This document shows, one piece after another, positions 12,822 through 23,697 of a DNA stretch of 64,000 nt. The DNA lies in NCBI RefSeq assembly GCF_000151665.1, contig NW_013171815.1:447153-511152 (forward strand). Reading direction: 5' to 3'. The notes under the pieces are model-generated. The model saw only the letters and a program-made list of their open reading frames with translations, did not search any database and was not told where the DNA came from. The translations under genes and the position numbers were made by a program. Position 1 is the stretch's first letter. The number at the start of each line of letters is the position of its first letter. This DNA is from Blastocystis hominis (lineage: Eukaryota > Sar > Bigyra > Opalinata > Blastocystidae).

Positions 12822-13431
12822 TTTCATTCACAGATATTTCTCTTAACTTGCTCTTATTGTTCAAATGAATGAGTAATTCCAACACTGGATATGCCCACTT
12901 TGTGCTATTTCTTATTATTCATCCCCATTTCGTTCAATACAATGATTTATTTTGTTTGTTTGTTTGGTTCAACCTCTTTCTATCAGTGTTTAGCCTTTGA
13001 TTGATTAGAATTCAAACATCAATTTATTTTCTTTTCCATCAACTCACTCAGATAGGTTCAACTTTCATGCTCCAATTGTGGGTGTTATTAATGCTGGGAA
13101 CCATCATCTGAAATGTTGAACAGGATATCAATTCATATATCGGGATTGATGTTCTTTTACAAAATGTCATTTGTGTGCCAGTCGTATCGATTCTTCCGCT
13201 TACATTTATTCTGAAAAAGCAGATATCATTTCTAAAGCACATTCCAAACTACCTTTTTATATATTTATTGAATATAGACTACATTTTCCACCTTTCAACA
13301 ATAGTTTTTTTCGCTTTAGTAGTTCGTTTTTAGTATCCAGAATATTAAGCTACTAATTGTGTGAGCTTATCTCACTATTCTATTTCCAATTCTCCTCGGT
13401 CTTCACAGTAATTACTGAATACCTAGCATCA
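12822..13431. other. Intergenic, holds TGTTTGTTTG runs
   Basis: AT-rich spacer between the MORN-LRR gene and the SET gene. The run at about 12954-12968 contains two overlapping TGTTTGTT motifs and probably marks the mRNA 3' end of the MORN-LRR gene. Nothing else is supported. Confidence 0.5.
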
Positions 13432-14458
13432 ATGGATTCTTCTAATCACATATGGGAAGGAGTTACTGTATTACAAAATTTTCTTATGTTTTCATAGAGA
13501 GTTGACTCTAATATCTACTCGGTCGACATTTCTACTATTCCTGTATAGTATTTTACCTTTCATAAGCATCTAGCAATTAACTGGGTGCTCTTGTAAAGGT
13601 GAATGCGACGAACACTGTGATTGTGTTCAACGATCCGGAATCCGGTACCCATGTACTGACGATTTTAGTACTGGAACATAGACTATACAAAAGATGATCG
13701 CTTCATACTGGATNNNNNNNNNNNNNNNNNNNNNNNNNNNNNNNNNNNNNNNNNNNNNNNNNNNNNNNNNNNNNNNNNNNNNNNNNNNNNNNNNNNNNNN
13801 NNNNNNNNNNNNNNNNNNNNNNNNNNNNNNNNNNNNNNNNNNNNNNNNNNNNNNNNNNNNNNNNNNNNNNNNNNNNNNNNNNNNNNNNNNNNNNNNNNNN
13901 NNNNNNNNNNNNNNNNNNNNNNNNNNNNNNNNNNNNNNNNNNNNNNNNNNNNNNNNNNNNNNNNNNNNNNNNNNNNNNNNNNNNNCGGGTTTCGGTAAAT
14001 TTGTCTCTGCTGTAGAGCTGAGGATCGTATTCCTCAAGGGACCATCGTGATGGAATATGTAGGAGAAGTGTTGCGCCGAGCCGTCGCAGAGGATCGAATT
14101 CGTACCCGCTGCGAGTCCCGAAACTACATGCTGGAGGTTCGAGAAAACTATGCAAACATGGTTCTTCACACCTATATCGATGCAACTCATTTCGGAAATG
14201 AATCGAGATTCGTAAATCATTCCTGTGATCCCAATTGTGCAGTTCACATCGTAGAGTTCGGTTTGATTGGAATAGTTGCTTTAGATACGTACTTCAACAC
14301 TGTTCCCTCATGTTGTTCTTGTTGCCCTACGTGATATTCAAGAAGGAGAAGAAATCTGCTTTCATTATGGTGGCAGCAACGCTGTTTCGTCGTGTAAATG
14401 CCACTGCAACGCACCAAATTGTCAGGGCTATGTTCCATTTTCCCTATCCATTGTTTGA
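13432..14458 (+). CDS. SET-domain histone lysine methyltransferase (assembly gap inside)
   Basis: Begins MDSSNHIWEG. A 36-nt intron, a short exon and a second intron lead into a Cys-rich pre-SET element, TGCSCKGECDEHCDC. After the gap (13714-13985) the SET core is clear: GTIVMEYVGEVL, then the S-adenosylmethionine and active-site segment FVNHSCDPNC, then RDIQEGEEICFHYGG, and a Cys-rich post-SET end (CKCHCNAPNCQGY). Such enzymes methylate histone lysines in the nucleus; pre-SET plus post-SET resembles the SUV39/SETD2-type groups, but the target residue cannot be told. The coding path between GIVAL and RDIQEG crosses a 46-nt segment (14275-14320) bounded by GTTGCTTTA and GTTGCCCTA that lacks ordinary GT-AG ends. 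It could be an odd intron or a recent insertion. The TGA is at 14456-14458. Confidence 0.75.
13714..13985. other. Assembly gap (272 N)
   Basis: A run of N inside the SET-domain gene. The coding frame is recognisable on both sides, so the gap hides part of the pre-SET/SET junction, not a gene boundary. The real length is unknown. Confidence 0.99.
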
Positions 14459-14593
14459 GGAATAAGAAACAAGAGAAAAGAAATAGCGAGGGTTACGTTG
14501 CAATTTCGCTTTTGTTTTTTCAAGCCAAGTCGCGAGTACATTCTTGGGCAGTATAATTCGATCGGAACTATTCTTCAATCACAATTTCATAAA

Positions 14594-15228
14594 CTACTTG
14601 CCAGACTCAAAAGAAGATATGAAATTATATAGGTCTTGAACGATTTTCATGACGGGAAGCTCACGCTCATAAGGAGATGGAACGAATCCTCGCAAATTCG
14701 CCACAAAACTCTCACTATACGTGAAAATGAAACGAGGGAGACACTTTTCCAAAGAAATGCCAAAATAGACGTAAGGTACGTTTTCTACATTCATTGTACT
14801 CCACGTGGTACGGAAAATACCGCTACACATTAAAACGACCAACAATATGCGAGCCTGGGAGCTTCTGTTGTGATTGTCCCTAAAATGTTCCATTCTTGGC
14901 TTTCTCCGAATGAATAATATAGAACAACTAAAATTCACGATTTTCCTTAATCCTACTGCCGCACTCGGGAATGCTGAAACCAGGCTGTACAGAAAAGCAT
15001 ACCTCCGATATAGAAGAAGGATTGGGTAATTGTGTAACAAATCTACACATGAATGCGCTTTCCATTTCTCACCTTCGTTCTTCGATCTGCTGGAATGTGG
15101 TTATTGGAGGGTACCCCGGAACAACGAGAATGAAGAGAGAACTCATCAAGCAAACACTCTAATAAAAAATGGCATATTAGTTTTTCGATTATTGGAGAAT
15201 GCGCTTCCATGCCAACATAAAAATCCAT
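14594..15228 (-). CDS. Hypothetical multi-exon protein, head to head with HUS1
   Basis: Not recognised. The last exon reads GFVPSPYERELPVMKIVQDL and ends FESGK with TAG at 14594-14596. Upstream exons need several 25-40-nt introns, and the first may start MDFYVGMEAHSP at 15228 or at the internal Met at 15211. The total is about 150-170 residues. No signal peptide or clear domain is visible; IIEKLICHFLLECLLDEF looks helical. If either start is right, its first codons overlap the first codons of HUS1 (ATG at 15199) on the other strand, so the true start may lie further in. That the gene is real is only moderately supported. Confidence 0.4.
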
Positions 15229-16184
15229 CACTTCGAAACATTCATATGTAAGAAGAAACCATTTTCTTGAGTGTTAGCCACAATTGGTTCACAGGCTTCA
15301 ATTTCGGAAACCGCTTGCTTTCATATTTCTCTCCAGTGGATGTTGATGTGTTCCATTCAGAAAGATCACACCTTTTCTGCATTTACTCAATTTGGGCTTG
15401 TATTTCTGTTTAGGAGTGAATATCCATAGGAAATGTTCGATAACTATGTCTCCGAGAGTAATGCGGACAATCACATTTACCTAGAGTTCAATGTCCAGAG
15501 TTTTGTGAAGGCATTATCAAGCACAAAGACCACCAAAACAGTATATATGAAATTAAGTAGATACCGGGGCACTCCTAGTCTGGTGTTTGACATGGAGGTT
15601 CTTCACTTTTCTTCTCTGCGACATAGACTCTAGAAGGAATAAACATCCGTCAGGATATATCGGTGAAGGTTTTACAGCCTCAGGAATTCAGCATTTACGA
15701 AGAACCGAATACGGTTCCTCCCTTTGTATAGGTGCTACATCTCTTTAACAATAGCTCAAATTGCTTGTTCAGAAAGCCAAAGAGTTGCGCAGTGTTCTCT
15801 CACGAATGAAGATAATCGATGATGCCATCTGCATCGAGGCAAACAATCAAGGGATATTGAATATATCGCAATGCTTTGCTTATCCGATTCATTTCTAGAA
15901 GTAGCAATGTCACCGTATACATGGAAACAACATTCTCCTCTGTTCTCCCTGTCGACACTGATACAACTACCGATGTCTCTGTAAAGATGAAAGTGGAAGT
16001 GAAATCGCTCATGAAAGCGTTATCAAGCATCGTGATTGAACCGAGAGCGATTAATTTTTGTTGCCCATATTTTACTCTCTATAACTGGTAGGTTTTAACG
16101 ATGCAGCGCTTATGATTTACGTAATCATGAAGGGAGGAGTCGGAAACATTACCTACTTCATTCCGGGGAGATTATTCGAGGATT
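15199..16184 (+). CDS. HUS1: HUS1, 9-1-1 DNA damage checkpoint clamp subunit
   Basis: Subunit of the RAD9-RAD1-HUS1 sliding clamp that marks damaged DNA and activates ATR signalling in the nucleus. The start MRFHANIKIHHFETF parallels the family start MRFKAKI. A 30-nt intron at 15405-15434 joins FTQFGL to EMFDNYVSES. The next exon (NHIYLEFNVQSFVKAL) is the most conserved HUS1 stretch. Later pieces are ISVKVLQPQEF, KELRSVLSRMKIIDDAICIE and the C-terminal GVGNITYFIPGRLFED. The genomic frame runs past the true end; T16184 lies exactly 4 nt before TGTTTGTT (16189-16196), so cleavage there would add AA and make UAA after the last Asp. Overall length, about 250-280 residues, fits the family. Middle exon joins are inferred. 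Confidence 0.82.
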
Positions 16185-16196
16185 CCATTGTTTGTT
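16184..16196 (+). terminator. HUS1 poly(A)-dependent stop and 3'-end signal
   Basis: In-frame T at 16184 (after GAG GAT), four bases, then TGTTTGTT. Poly(A) addition after T16184 would complete UAA. A fallback genomic TAA overlaps the motif end. Confidence 0.75.
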
Positions 16197-16386
16197 AAAA
16201 AAGAAATGGCGGTGAAACCACTTGTTTTACAAGGGATGATACCGATTATCACTATTCTGCAAAATAGAAGTACTATAACACTGATATCTACTGTTCTTCC
16301 TTCATTTGTAGAGACGACCATCTGTACAAAGTATTCTAGAACGAAAATGGTTGCATAAAAAAGTGCCTTTTTTGCATTTCCATATT

Positions 16387-17709
16387 ATGTCTGAGGATTA
16401 CGTTCAGCAGTGTTGCGATAAAGCAGCTTCCTTTATATCGAGAGGAGATTACGATGCTGCTGAGAAGTATTTGAAAAAAGCTCTCGAACGCCAACCTGAT
16501 AATTTGAAGGTCCTTTCTTTGCTTTCTCTTGTATCGGAGGGAAGAAAAAAGAGCCAGAAGGGTAGAGCGTTTCTCCGTGTGTTTTAATTTGAAGATGAAG
16601 AGAAATCGGAAGTAAGGCAACGCCATCAGGCTCAGAGTGAAACCAATGTGTCTTTCACTCCCGTTCGACCCGAATAAAAGAATTATGTGTAGGAACAGAA
16701 AGAACTTGCTGATTCCATAAACAGCAAGGAGAATCTGTACGAAATTCTTGGCGTGAGCACAAATGCATCCACGGAGGAAATCAAAAAGGCCTATCGCAAA
16801 GTACTCATATCCATCTCTTTCTCATTCCAGCTTGCCATTAAACTCCATCCTGATAAGAACTCGTATCCGGGTGCCGCAGATGCATTCAAGCGTGTATCTG
16901 CCGCGTTTACCGTCCTCAGCGACGAAACCAAGCGTTCTCAATATGATTCGAATCCCGTACACTTTTCGCTTCTCCTTTTCTCCAGTCCCCCAGCGGTTCG
17001 AACGTGTTTAGCTCCCAGCCGTCCAGCGCTCCCCCTGCAGAGTACTATTACACCCAAGACCTCGATCCTGAATTTCTCTTCCGCATGTTTTTCGGCAATG
17101 ATCCAAGTTTTCATTATTACCAATTCAACTCGTTTCCTCGGCGTTATTCCTATCGTTCCACATCCTCCGATCGTTCCTCATCTCCTCAGTCCTTCATTTC
17201 GCTTCGGATTCATCCCTAGTCAGCAGCAGAGAGCGTTTCACCGACAGACCCAGCAATGGAATGGCATAATCACCATTGTGTTTTTGGTCGTTTCCGTGCT
17301 GATTTCGGTGTTTCTGCCGATGATGCAGCCGCAGTTCAGGTAGGACAGCGAGAGCCGATGGAGATTAGCACGCGTCCCACAGCGGAGTATCAAGTAGCGA
17401 GAAAACAGCCGGAGACGGGACTTTCCTACTATGTACGAAGGCAATTTGATAGGAGCGAAGGGAATGTGATTAAGACGGAAAAGCAGTTTTTGGAAAGCCG
17501 GTTCCGCGATTTTGAGCTCTACTGCTCCATGGATTTACAGAGAGAGAGTCGAGTCGGAGTGAGGATGGGAGATGATGTGTAGAAGAAAAACCGAAAACCG
17601 ATGGAAGAGCTGAAGTAGGGTTGATTCGGGAGAGATCGAATGTAGGAATTGCAAGATGTATAATAAGATTCGGGAGACGCTGCAGTCCGATCGTTTTAGA
17701 AATGTTTAA
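16387..17709 (+). CDS. DNAJB12/14-type J-domain co-chaperone with membrane anchor
   Basis: Type II/III Hsp40 anchored in the ER membrane, J domain facing the cytosol, helping Hsp70 in ER-associated degradation. The order of parts matches DNAJB12/14. First comes an N-terminal TPR-like helix pair ([34 protein letters not shown]). Then the J domain: [13 protein letters not shown], intron, [20 protein letters not shown], with the HPD triad intact. Then a Tyr/Phe/Ser-rich linker, a hydrophobic anchor ([19 protein letters not shown]), and the C-terminal DUF1977-like region ([33 protein letters not shown]). A 31-nt intron near 17618-17648 brings NCKMYN into frame. The stop is TAA at 17707-17709. It lies between HUS1 and a rhodanese gene on the same strand. 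Function is inferred from architecture; confidence is high for the family. Confidence 0.82.
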
Positions 17710-17936
17710 CTGGTGTAATTGGTTTCTTTGTGGGTTGAAATTTAATATTATTCTTATTTAATATTAATTTTTATATTTGTTGTTTGTTTACAACGAGAAT
17801 TAGAAAGTGGAAACTGAGTGTTTCGTGAGCGCGTGAAGATTCCTTTACACCCTTATTTATTGTGTTTGTATCGAATATTCGGAATATGTAAGCTGTGTGA
17901 AAACACTGGTTAGGATGTAGGGATTCAAAAGAAGAA

Positions 17937-18444
17937 ATGATATCACTATTGAAGCAGCGGTCTTCGGAATTCACGCAAGGCCTAGCTGACAACCTTATAA
18001 CCTGTGAAGAGTTATGGAAGCTTATGCACGAGTCAGATGAGTATATTATTTTGGTGGATACTCGAAGCTCTGTAGAAATGAATGTCTCAAGGATTCAGGG
18101 GGCAATCAGCTATGTAACATCTGTATCTCCTTGTTTACTTTAGAATGAGTATCTTGTTCGATTAGACAATGAGAACTTTCCATTTGTGAAAACGATTTGT
18201 TATTCAACGATTGGACACCGTAGTTGCGAGGTAGTTCGGGAGCTACTTAAAAAAGGCGTTAAGGCATTCTCTCTGGAAGGAGGTCTGATTGCTTGGTGCG
18301 GATACGAAAAGTTTGCGTTTTGCGTTTCTGTGCATCTGTAGAGGAGAGATTGTAGACAAAAATAACAACCCTACACGTCTCGTTCATGTTTTTGATCCAG
18401 AGTACCGACCACTTTTCAGCTCTAGTTATGTATGTGTATACTAA
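17937..18444 (+). CDS. Rhodanese-domain protein
   Basis: Small cytosolic single-domain rhodanese. MISLLKQRSSEFTQGL leads into ITCEELWKLM, then YIILVDTRSSVEMNVSRIQG, the CH2A-like region of the fold. A 30-nt intron (18114-18143) follows AISY. The active-site loop reads KTICYSTIGHRSCEVVRELL: the Cys before YSTIGHRS is in the usual catalytic position. SLEGGLIAW is the CH2B motif. A 31-nt intron then gives YEKGEIVDKNNNPTRLVHVF and the C-terminal DPEYRPLFSS. About 145 residues. Such proteins transfer sulfur or act as phosphatase-like folds; the substrate is not known here. It has the normal conserved residues and nothing odd apart from the intron-dependent frame. Confidence 0.75.
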
Positions 18445-18669
18445 TACAGTCGGGCTTTGTTTCCATTTCCAATGGTACTAATTCATTCATGTTCAATGTG
18501 CAAAGTGCTGTTTGTTTGCTACCTCACTCACTGTATTTGCTGTATATGAATGTTTTTCTTTAGCTTATCTTGTACCTATGTTGGTGTCATCCCTTCTGGG
18601 GATATACACTCTCTCTCTCTTCATTGTTGTATCTATTAGTTCCTTGTCATCCATCCCATCCACTTCTTC

Positions 18670-18737
<68 letters not shown>

Positions 18738-18862
18738 TCCTCTCTCAACACTCACATCATACCCATTCACTTTTACAATTCTTCTCTACAAACATCACGA
18801 CGATTGTACCTTTCATGCAACAAACAACCACAAATACCGCTGAACAAGGTTGGCATTTCGCT
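18445..18862. other. Spacer between convergent rhodanese and eS8 genes
   Basis: No gene seen. It contains a TTA microsatellite (18673-18737) and, near the eS8 end, TGTTTGTT on the minus strand (18819-18826). Confidence 0.7.
18673..18737 (+). repeat. (TTA)n microsatellite, about 21 copies
   Basis: Perfect trinucleotide repeat in non-coding DNA. Likely polymorphic between strains. Confidence 0.97.
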
Positions 18863-19581
18863 TTACTTCTTCTTCTGGTTGATCTTCTTGTGGTAGAACG
18901 CCAGCTCCTCATCCTCCAGAATGTATCCGTCAGCACGACCGCACTGACCAGGACGCGACGAGATGCGAGCCAGGATCTTACCCGAAGCCAGCTGATCGAT
19001 CACTTCCTTCTGCTCCTGAAGGGAATCCTGCAGCTTCTGCAGCTTCGCAAGGTTCGACTTGCTCACGCCCTCCAGCTTGCTCAGATCGTCCTTCGTCACC
19101 TCACCCTTGGCTCCGATCTTGCAGGAGTAGTGCTTCTCGAACCAGGCCTTGAAAGGGGTCGCATCGATCGAAACAATGCAGCCCTTCACAATGGTGTTCG
19201 TACGCACCAACTCGTTGTTGGAAGCGTTGTACACAATGTTCAGGATCTTGGTCTTGGCAGAGAAAGCTACAAATCACTTCACTAGACAAAAATCACCCTC
19301 TCCGGTCCAGGAGAACGAACCAGTATCCAGACGGATAGCACGGTGCTTGATGTTTCCACCACGGCAGCGGACCAGGTAAATTCTCTTGGCTCCGAGCTTG
19401 GTCATGGCAGGCTGACGACCCATCTCGAACTTTCTCTTCTTGATGTTAATGACGACCTTTCCTCCAGTTAAGCGACGCTTATGACGAGAATCACGGCAAA
19501 TACCTAATTCAGCGTTAGCTCCATTTATTCTTCAATCCGATTTTACCAATACTCCCATCATGCAGCCGTCTACGTACCCAT
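18863..19581 (-). CDS. RPS8: 40S ribosomal protein eS8
   Basis: Small-subunit ribosomal protein of archaea and eukaryotes. The mature reading is [62 protein letters not shown], then [17 protein letters not shown] and a C-terminal [19 protein letters not shown] ending in KKINQKKK. The first exon is only ATGG (start at 19581); the intron runs to TTAG just before the codons for ICRDSRH. That tiny exon is needed to give the universally conserved MGI start, which is why I prefer it to the nearer ATGs inside the intron. The stop is TAA at 18863-18865. The 3' signal TGTTTGTT is about 37 bases further on. About 205 residues, the normal length. Confidence 0.93.
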
Positions 19582-19744
19582 GTTTTCAAATCGACTGTTC
19601 TAGCGATAGTATTAAAACTTCAAGCCACAATTCTGGCCGTACAGTGATCGCTTGATTATCAACAAAAGTGATTTCGCAATCATTGTCACGTTTTCTCCAA
19701 CAAACAGGCCGACTCATGAATCCAAAGGACAAAAACTGAGTCCA

Positions 19745-22371
19745 CTACTTCTTGTCAAATAACGATCCCTTGCTTCGCACCATCGACCAGTCAATATCCG
19801 AAGGCGAGTTGAACGCTCCCTTCTCCCACGGACTGAGATCCTTTCGGACGCCCGGCTGCGGAATCTCGGTCGGCTGCGACTTCTGCATCTTCATACTGGT
19901 CATGTTTCGCAAAGCCTTATCGAGAAGCTTCAGCACACGCTGCAGATCCTCCCGCTTCTTAATCAGCGCCTCGTCCTCCTAGGAATGATCTCTCTCCCAA
20001 GCCATCACCGCCATCAGACTAGGGACGAGGTTTCGGTTGTAGATATTGGAGATAAGCGCGTTGTACACGTTCTCCACGGTGCGGTTGAGCAGATACAGCG
20101 TGATGCACTACGCTCGCACTCGCTCGGTTGCAGCCTACCTTGGGGAGCGAGTCCATGAGATTCTTCTTCACCGTCTCGAGATACGTGTCGATCAGTCGCG
20201 ACATGTACTCGATCATAATCTGCTCGTTCTTGTTGTACCCGTCCCACTCGCCGCTCTCGCGCAGCACGCCCACCTTGCTCTTTCGAAACACCGAGGTCTC
20301 TTCCTCGGCCGCCTTCGCCGCTTCTTCTTCTTCCTTTTCGTTCTTCTCGGGCACGAACATCTTCGAGAGCGTGTCGCGCCACGCATCCTCGCTGCTCGCC
20401 AGATTCACCCACGCGATCCAGTTCGTCTCCTGCGCCTCGCTCTCCACACGCAGCACCAGCGTTTCCTCTCCCACGCTGACCTCGAACTCGAACTCGCCCA
20501 TCGCCGCGTTGTTGTGCAGCACGCGCGCCGACGCGCCCTCCAAAAACACCTGCTTCAGTCCCGGATCGCTGCGGTCCAGCGCGGTCGTCGCGTTGTACAG
20601 CAGCGAGCGCTGCTTGATCATCGCGTACATGCGGTCCAGCCGGCCTCGCGCGCCGCGCACCCACACCCAGCCCTGCACCATGGGCTCCTGGAACTCGGGA
20701 GGATCGTTCGGATGGAGCTGCTGCGCGAACCTCTACGTTCTCAGCGAGCGACTCGGAGCGTACCGCGCGTGCCGTCGCGATGGCGTTGCCCTGCAGCTTC
20801 TGGATTCGGTCGGACGACAGGGCTTCGTGCGAGGTGTTGATGTACGCCTTCTCCATCTCCAGAAGCACGTGCACCATGTCCTTCGTGATCAGACTCTTCT
20901 CCTCCAGCAGATCCAGCGTCTCCCGAATCACCGCGTCGCGCAGCCGCGGGAAATACTGGAACTCGGGGAGCTTGATGTTGCTCACCGCGCTCTGAAACTC
21001 CGTCTTGACCTTCTCGACGCACACGAAGCACGGCGACTCGAACTGCGCCAGGCACCGCCCGATCAAAACCTCCAGCGCCTTCTCCGACGCGAACAGTCCC
21101 CCGTGAATGCCGCGGTTGTTCACGATGGCGGTGCGGATCTCCTTGACGGTGAGGCACTCGCGCGCGTTGAGCGCCTGGATGCCGCTGGTGAGCTCGTGGG
21201 AGAAGATGTCGAGGATGCGCGCGCCGCCAGAGAGCTCGTCGGTCTGCGTGGTGTCGGTTCCGCGGCCGAAGAGCAGCACTTTGAGCTGCTGCGAGTAGCT
21301 GAGGAAGAGCTGGACGGCGGTGGCGTTGACGTCGGCGAGCCCGTCGTTGACCGACTTGATCTCGGCGAGCTGCGCGGCGATCTGCTGCCGGTAGGCGGTG
21401 ACCTTGGTGATGATCTCGGGCAGCGAGCGGCTGATGTGCTCCACCAGCAGCGCGTTGAGCCGGTCGCGGAGGTACTGCGTGCCCATGCGGTTGCACCGGT
21501 CGGGGTAGTAGGTCTGGAAGAACCGGCGCTCGTCCTCCCACTGCAGATGCATGTCCTTGCGCGAGTTGATGTCCTTCTGGCTGCGGTTGATCACGCCCAC
21601 GTAGCCCAGCTTCAGCGGGATCACGTGCCCGTCGAAGATGTCGCTGGCGTCCGTGCCCTTGTCCATGATGTCCACCTTGGTGATCACGCCGATGGTGCGC
21701 TCGCCGGAGGGATCGTACTCCTTCGCCAGCTGGATCGCATCGCTCAGGGCGAGGTCGGTGTTCGCGGCCGTGACGGCCATAATGATGCAGGAGGGCTCGC
21801 GGATGTACCGAACCACCATGTTGCGCAGGATCTCCTCGATGTTCCGAGGCTGATCGCCGACAGGATTGCGCGTGATGCCGGGGAGGTCGATGAGAGTCAG
21901 GTTTACCACGTTTGGAGAATAGATCTTGAGGTTGATGGGCTTGTCGGTCACGCAGACGCCCGTTCCGGTTTCGCGCTCAGTTTGGCTTACGATTTCGTCG
22001 CGGACTTCGTCAAAATCATAGAACTGCTTGTTGGGCTTGTGGGCAAACACCGCATACTCTACGAAAAACAAACGGACGAACCACGCACCTGTTGCAAGAT
22101 CCTTTACGCGAACTAACTGCAAAACCAGGGGACAGCGCGTTACGATACCGCTGCCTCGGGGGAGAAAGTCTCTACCGACAATGTTCTCCAAAACTGAGCT
22201 CTTTCCGCTACTCTGGCCACCAACCACGGCAATCTGCGGCAAATCGATCTGATTTCCACCTAGATATGAGCCGAAAGAGGAATCCGAACCAACGATCGAA
22301 AAGACATCCTGAATATCGTTGATGATCGAAATGAGTCCTTGCATTCCAAAATCACTTCCACCTTTGCTCAT
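19745..22371 (-). CDS. Dynamin-family GTPase with PH-like region and GED
   Basis: Membrane-fission GTPase. The G domain is complete: G1 VVGGQSSGKSSVLE, G2 region FLPRGSGIVTRCPL, G3 LTLIDLPGITR, G4 VITKVDIMDKGTDA. It is followed by the dynamin middle/stalk region (LPEIITKVTAYRQQIAAQLA) and a segment resembling a PH domain (GWVWVRGARGRLDRMYAM through ETNWIAWVNLA). The GTPase effector end reads MIEYMSRLIDTYLETVKKNL, TLYLLNRTVENVYNALIS. Introns of 30-31 nt interrupt it at about 22059-22088, 20731-20761, 20110-20140 and 19981-20010. The start MSKGGSDFGMQGL at 22371 precedes the G domain by about 45 residues, as in the family. No C-terminal Pro-rich tail is evident. The PH-like region points to a classical (endocytic) dynamin more than to the Drp1 type. 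The stop is TAG at 19745-19747, and TGTTTGTT lies 38-46 bases on. Confidence 0.9.
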
Positions 22372-22579
22372 GATCAAGATTGTAATGAGGGGACGAAAGT
22401 CGTCTATGGGACTATCTAGTAAGTGGAAGGGTTGCTGAAGTGTCCTTGGAAGCAGGAAACCCAATGTTGAGTTGAAGCCAAAAAGAAGCCTTTTTTGTTG
22501 GTGTTTCTTCACAATCTTTTTTGAATTATCCATATCGTTCCGGTTTGGAATCGCTCGTACAGAGTTATTCGTAGTGATA

Positions 22580-23636
22580 ATGAAATTCAACAGAGAGACC
22601 ATTTTGCTAATGCTGTTCATGTCTCTTGCAATGGCACGTCCGGGACTTCGTTCTGAAGTTCCTCAGCTTGGAGCCGAAATTAATGGCGATAACTTATGGG
22701 ATTTTTGTAATCTTCGTCGTGGAACGTTACTCCTAGTTGAAAATATCTTCTACAACTATAGAATCATCGTAAGTGCCGTCATTATCTTCATCGGCCTGTT
22801 CCTTTGCTTCCTCGGCAAAAAGTCCGTCAAAGTAGCGATTTGTTTGCGCGTTTACGTCAGTTCAACATGTTTATCTGCGGATTCTTCGCTGGAGGCATTC
22901 CCACTCTGGTCATCGCCACCGACCTTTTAAAGAACATGGAGGCGTACCCCTATTTTCTTCTGTTCACCACAGTCAAAACCAGGCGTTCTGGATCAGCATC
23001 GGCATCAGCTGTTTAATGGGCGTCATTGTCGGTGTGCTTTTGGTCTGCCTCTACCAGATCGGCAACTTCGTGATCGGAGCGACCCTGGGTGTGATCATTG
23101 CCGTGTACACCGTGGTCATTCTGGACAGTGTGATTCGTTTCCACTCCGATGTGGTTCTCTACGTTTCCGTCGCCATCTGCGCCCTCGAGTTCGGCTGCTT
23201 CGCTCTCGTCTGGGACCAGTATGCATTTTCTCTCTCTGAATCGATCCTAGCGTGGTGGTGATTTTGGGCACATCGGTCATCGGCAGTTACATGATCAGCT
23301 TCGGGTGTGTGCTGGAGGGTTGACTGGACTGTAGAGTGAGTCAGTTTATCGGAGAGTGGATGAACCCGTTCTCTCCGCAGTTCCCTCAGAAGCTTCACAA
23401 CCCTCCCTATCAGGTAGCGTTTTTCGCGTGCATGCGAGGTGTAGTGGTACGTCTATCTGGGTCTGATCGCTGGATTCACGCTCTTCGGACTCATTGTGCA
23501 GGCCATTACCAACCGGCAGCCCAAGCAGGAGAAGACGCAGGACATGCCGCTGCTCGAGAATTCCGGACAGCGTGTAGAGCTTCCCAGCAAGCAGTACACG
23601 CGTTCGCAGACGCTGAGAGAGAAACAGAACGCGTAG
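22580..23636 (+). CDS. TMEM198-family multi-pass membrane protein
   Basis: Starts with a signal-peptide-like sequence (MKFNRETILLMLFMSLAMA), then a short luminal part and about seven hydrophobic segments, including IIVSAVIIFIGLFLCFLG, LMGVIVGVLLVCLYQIGNF and VIGATLGVIIAVYTVVILD. The Gly-rich, VGxxxG-type pattern is typical of TMEM198/DUF4203 proteins (in vertebrates tied to LRP6 phosphorylation; the role in protists is unknown). The C-terminal tail QPKQEKTQDMPLLE to LREKQNA is cytosolic and carries an acidic-dileucine-like sorting motif (DMPLLE). Several introns of about 30 nt shift the frame near 22830, 22970, 23220 and 23310-23450. TAG at 23634-23636 precedes TGTTTGTT (23658-23665). Divergent from dynamin with about 210 bases between starts, a likely shared promoter. 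Confidence 0.72.
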
Positions 23637-23697
23637 AGGTCTTCAGGATAGCTGGCTTGTTTGTTTCACAAATTTGGCGGCAGAATTTGTTTTTTGA

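Noticed and set aside
13048-13242. Minus-strand open frame in the spacer before the SET gene
   Set aside because: Short, AT-rich, no similarity seen, no splice or 3' signals around it.
17776-17790. TGTTTGTT near 17781 as a poly(A)-made stop for the J-domain gene
   Set aside because: A genomic TAA at 17707-17709 ends the DUF1977-like region at the expected place, about 70 bases earlier.
20128-22116. Long plus-strand open frame opposite dynamin
   Set aside because: Shadow of the dynamin coding strand; no recognisable protein features.
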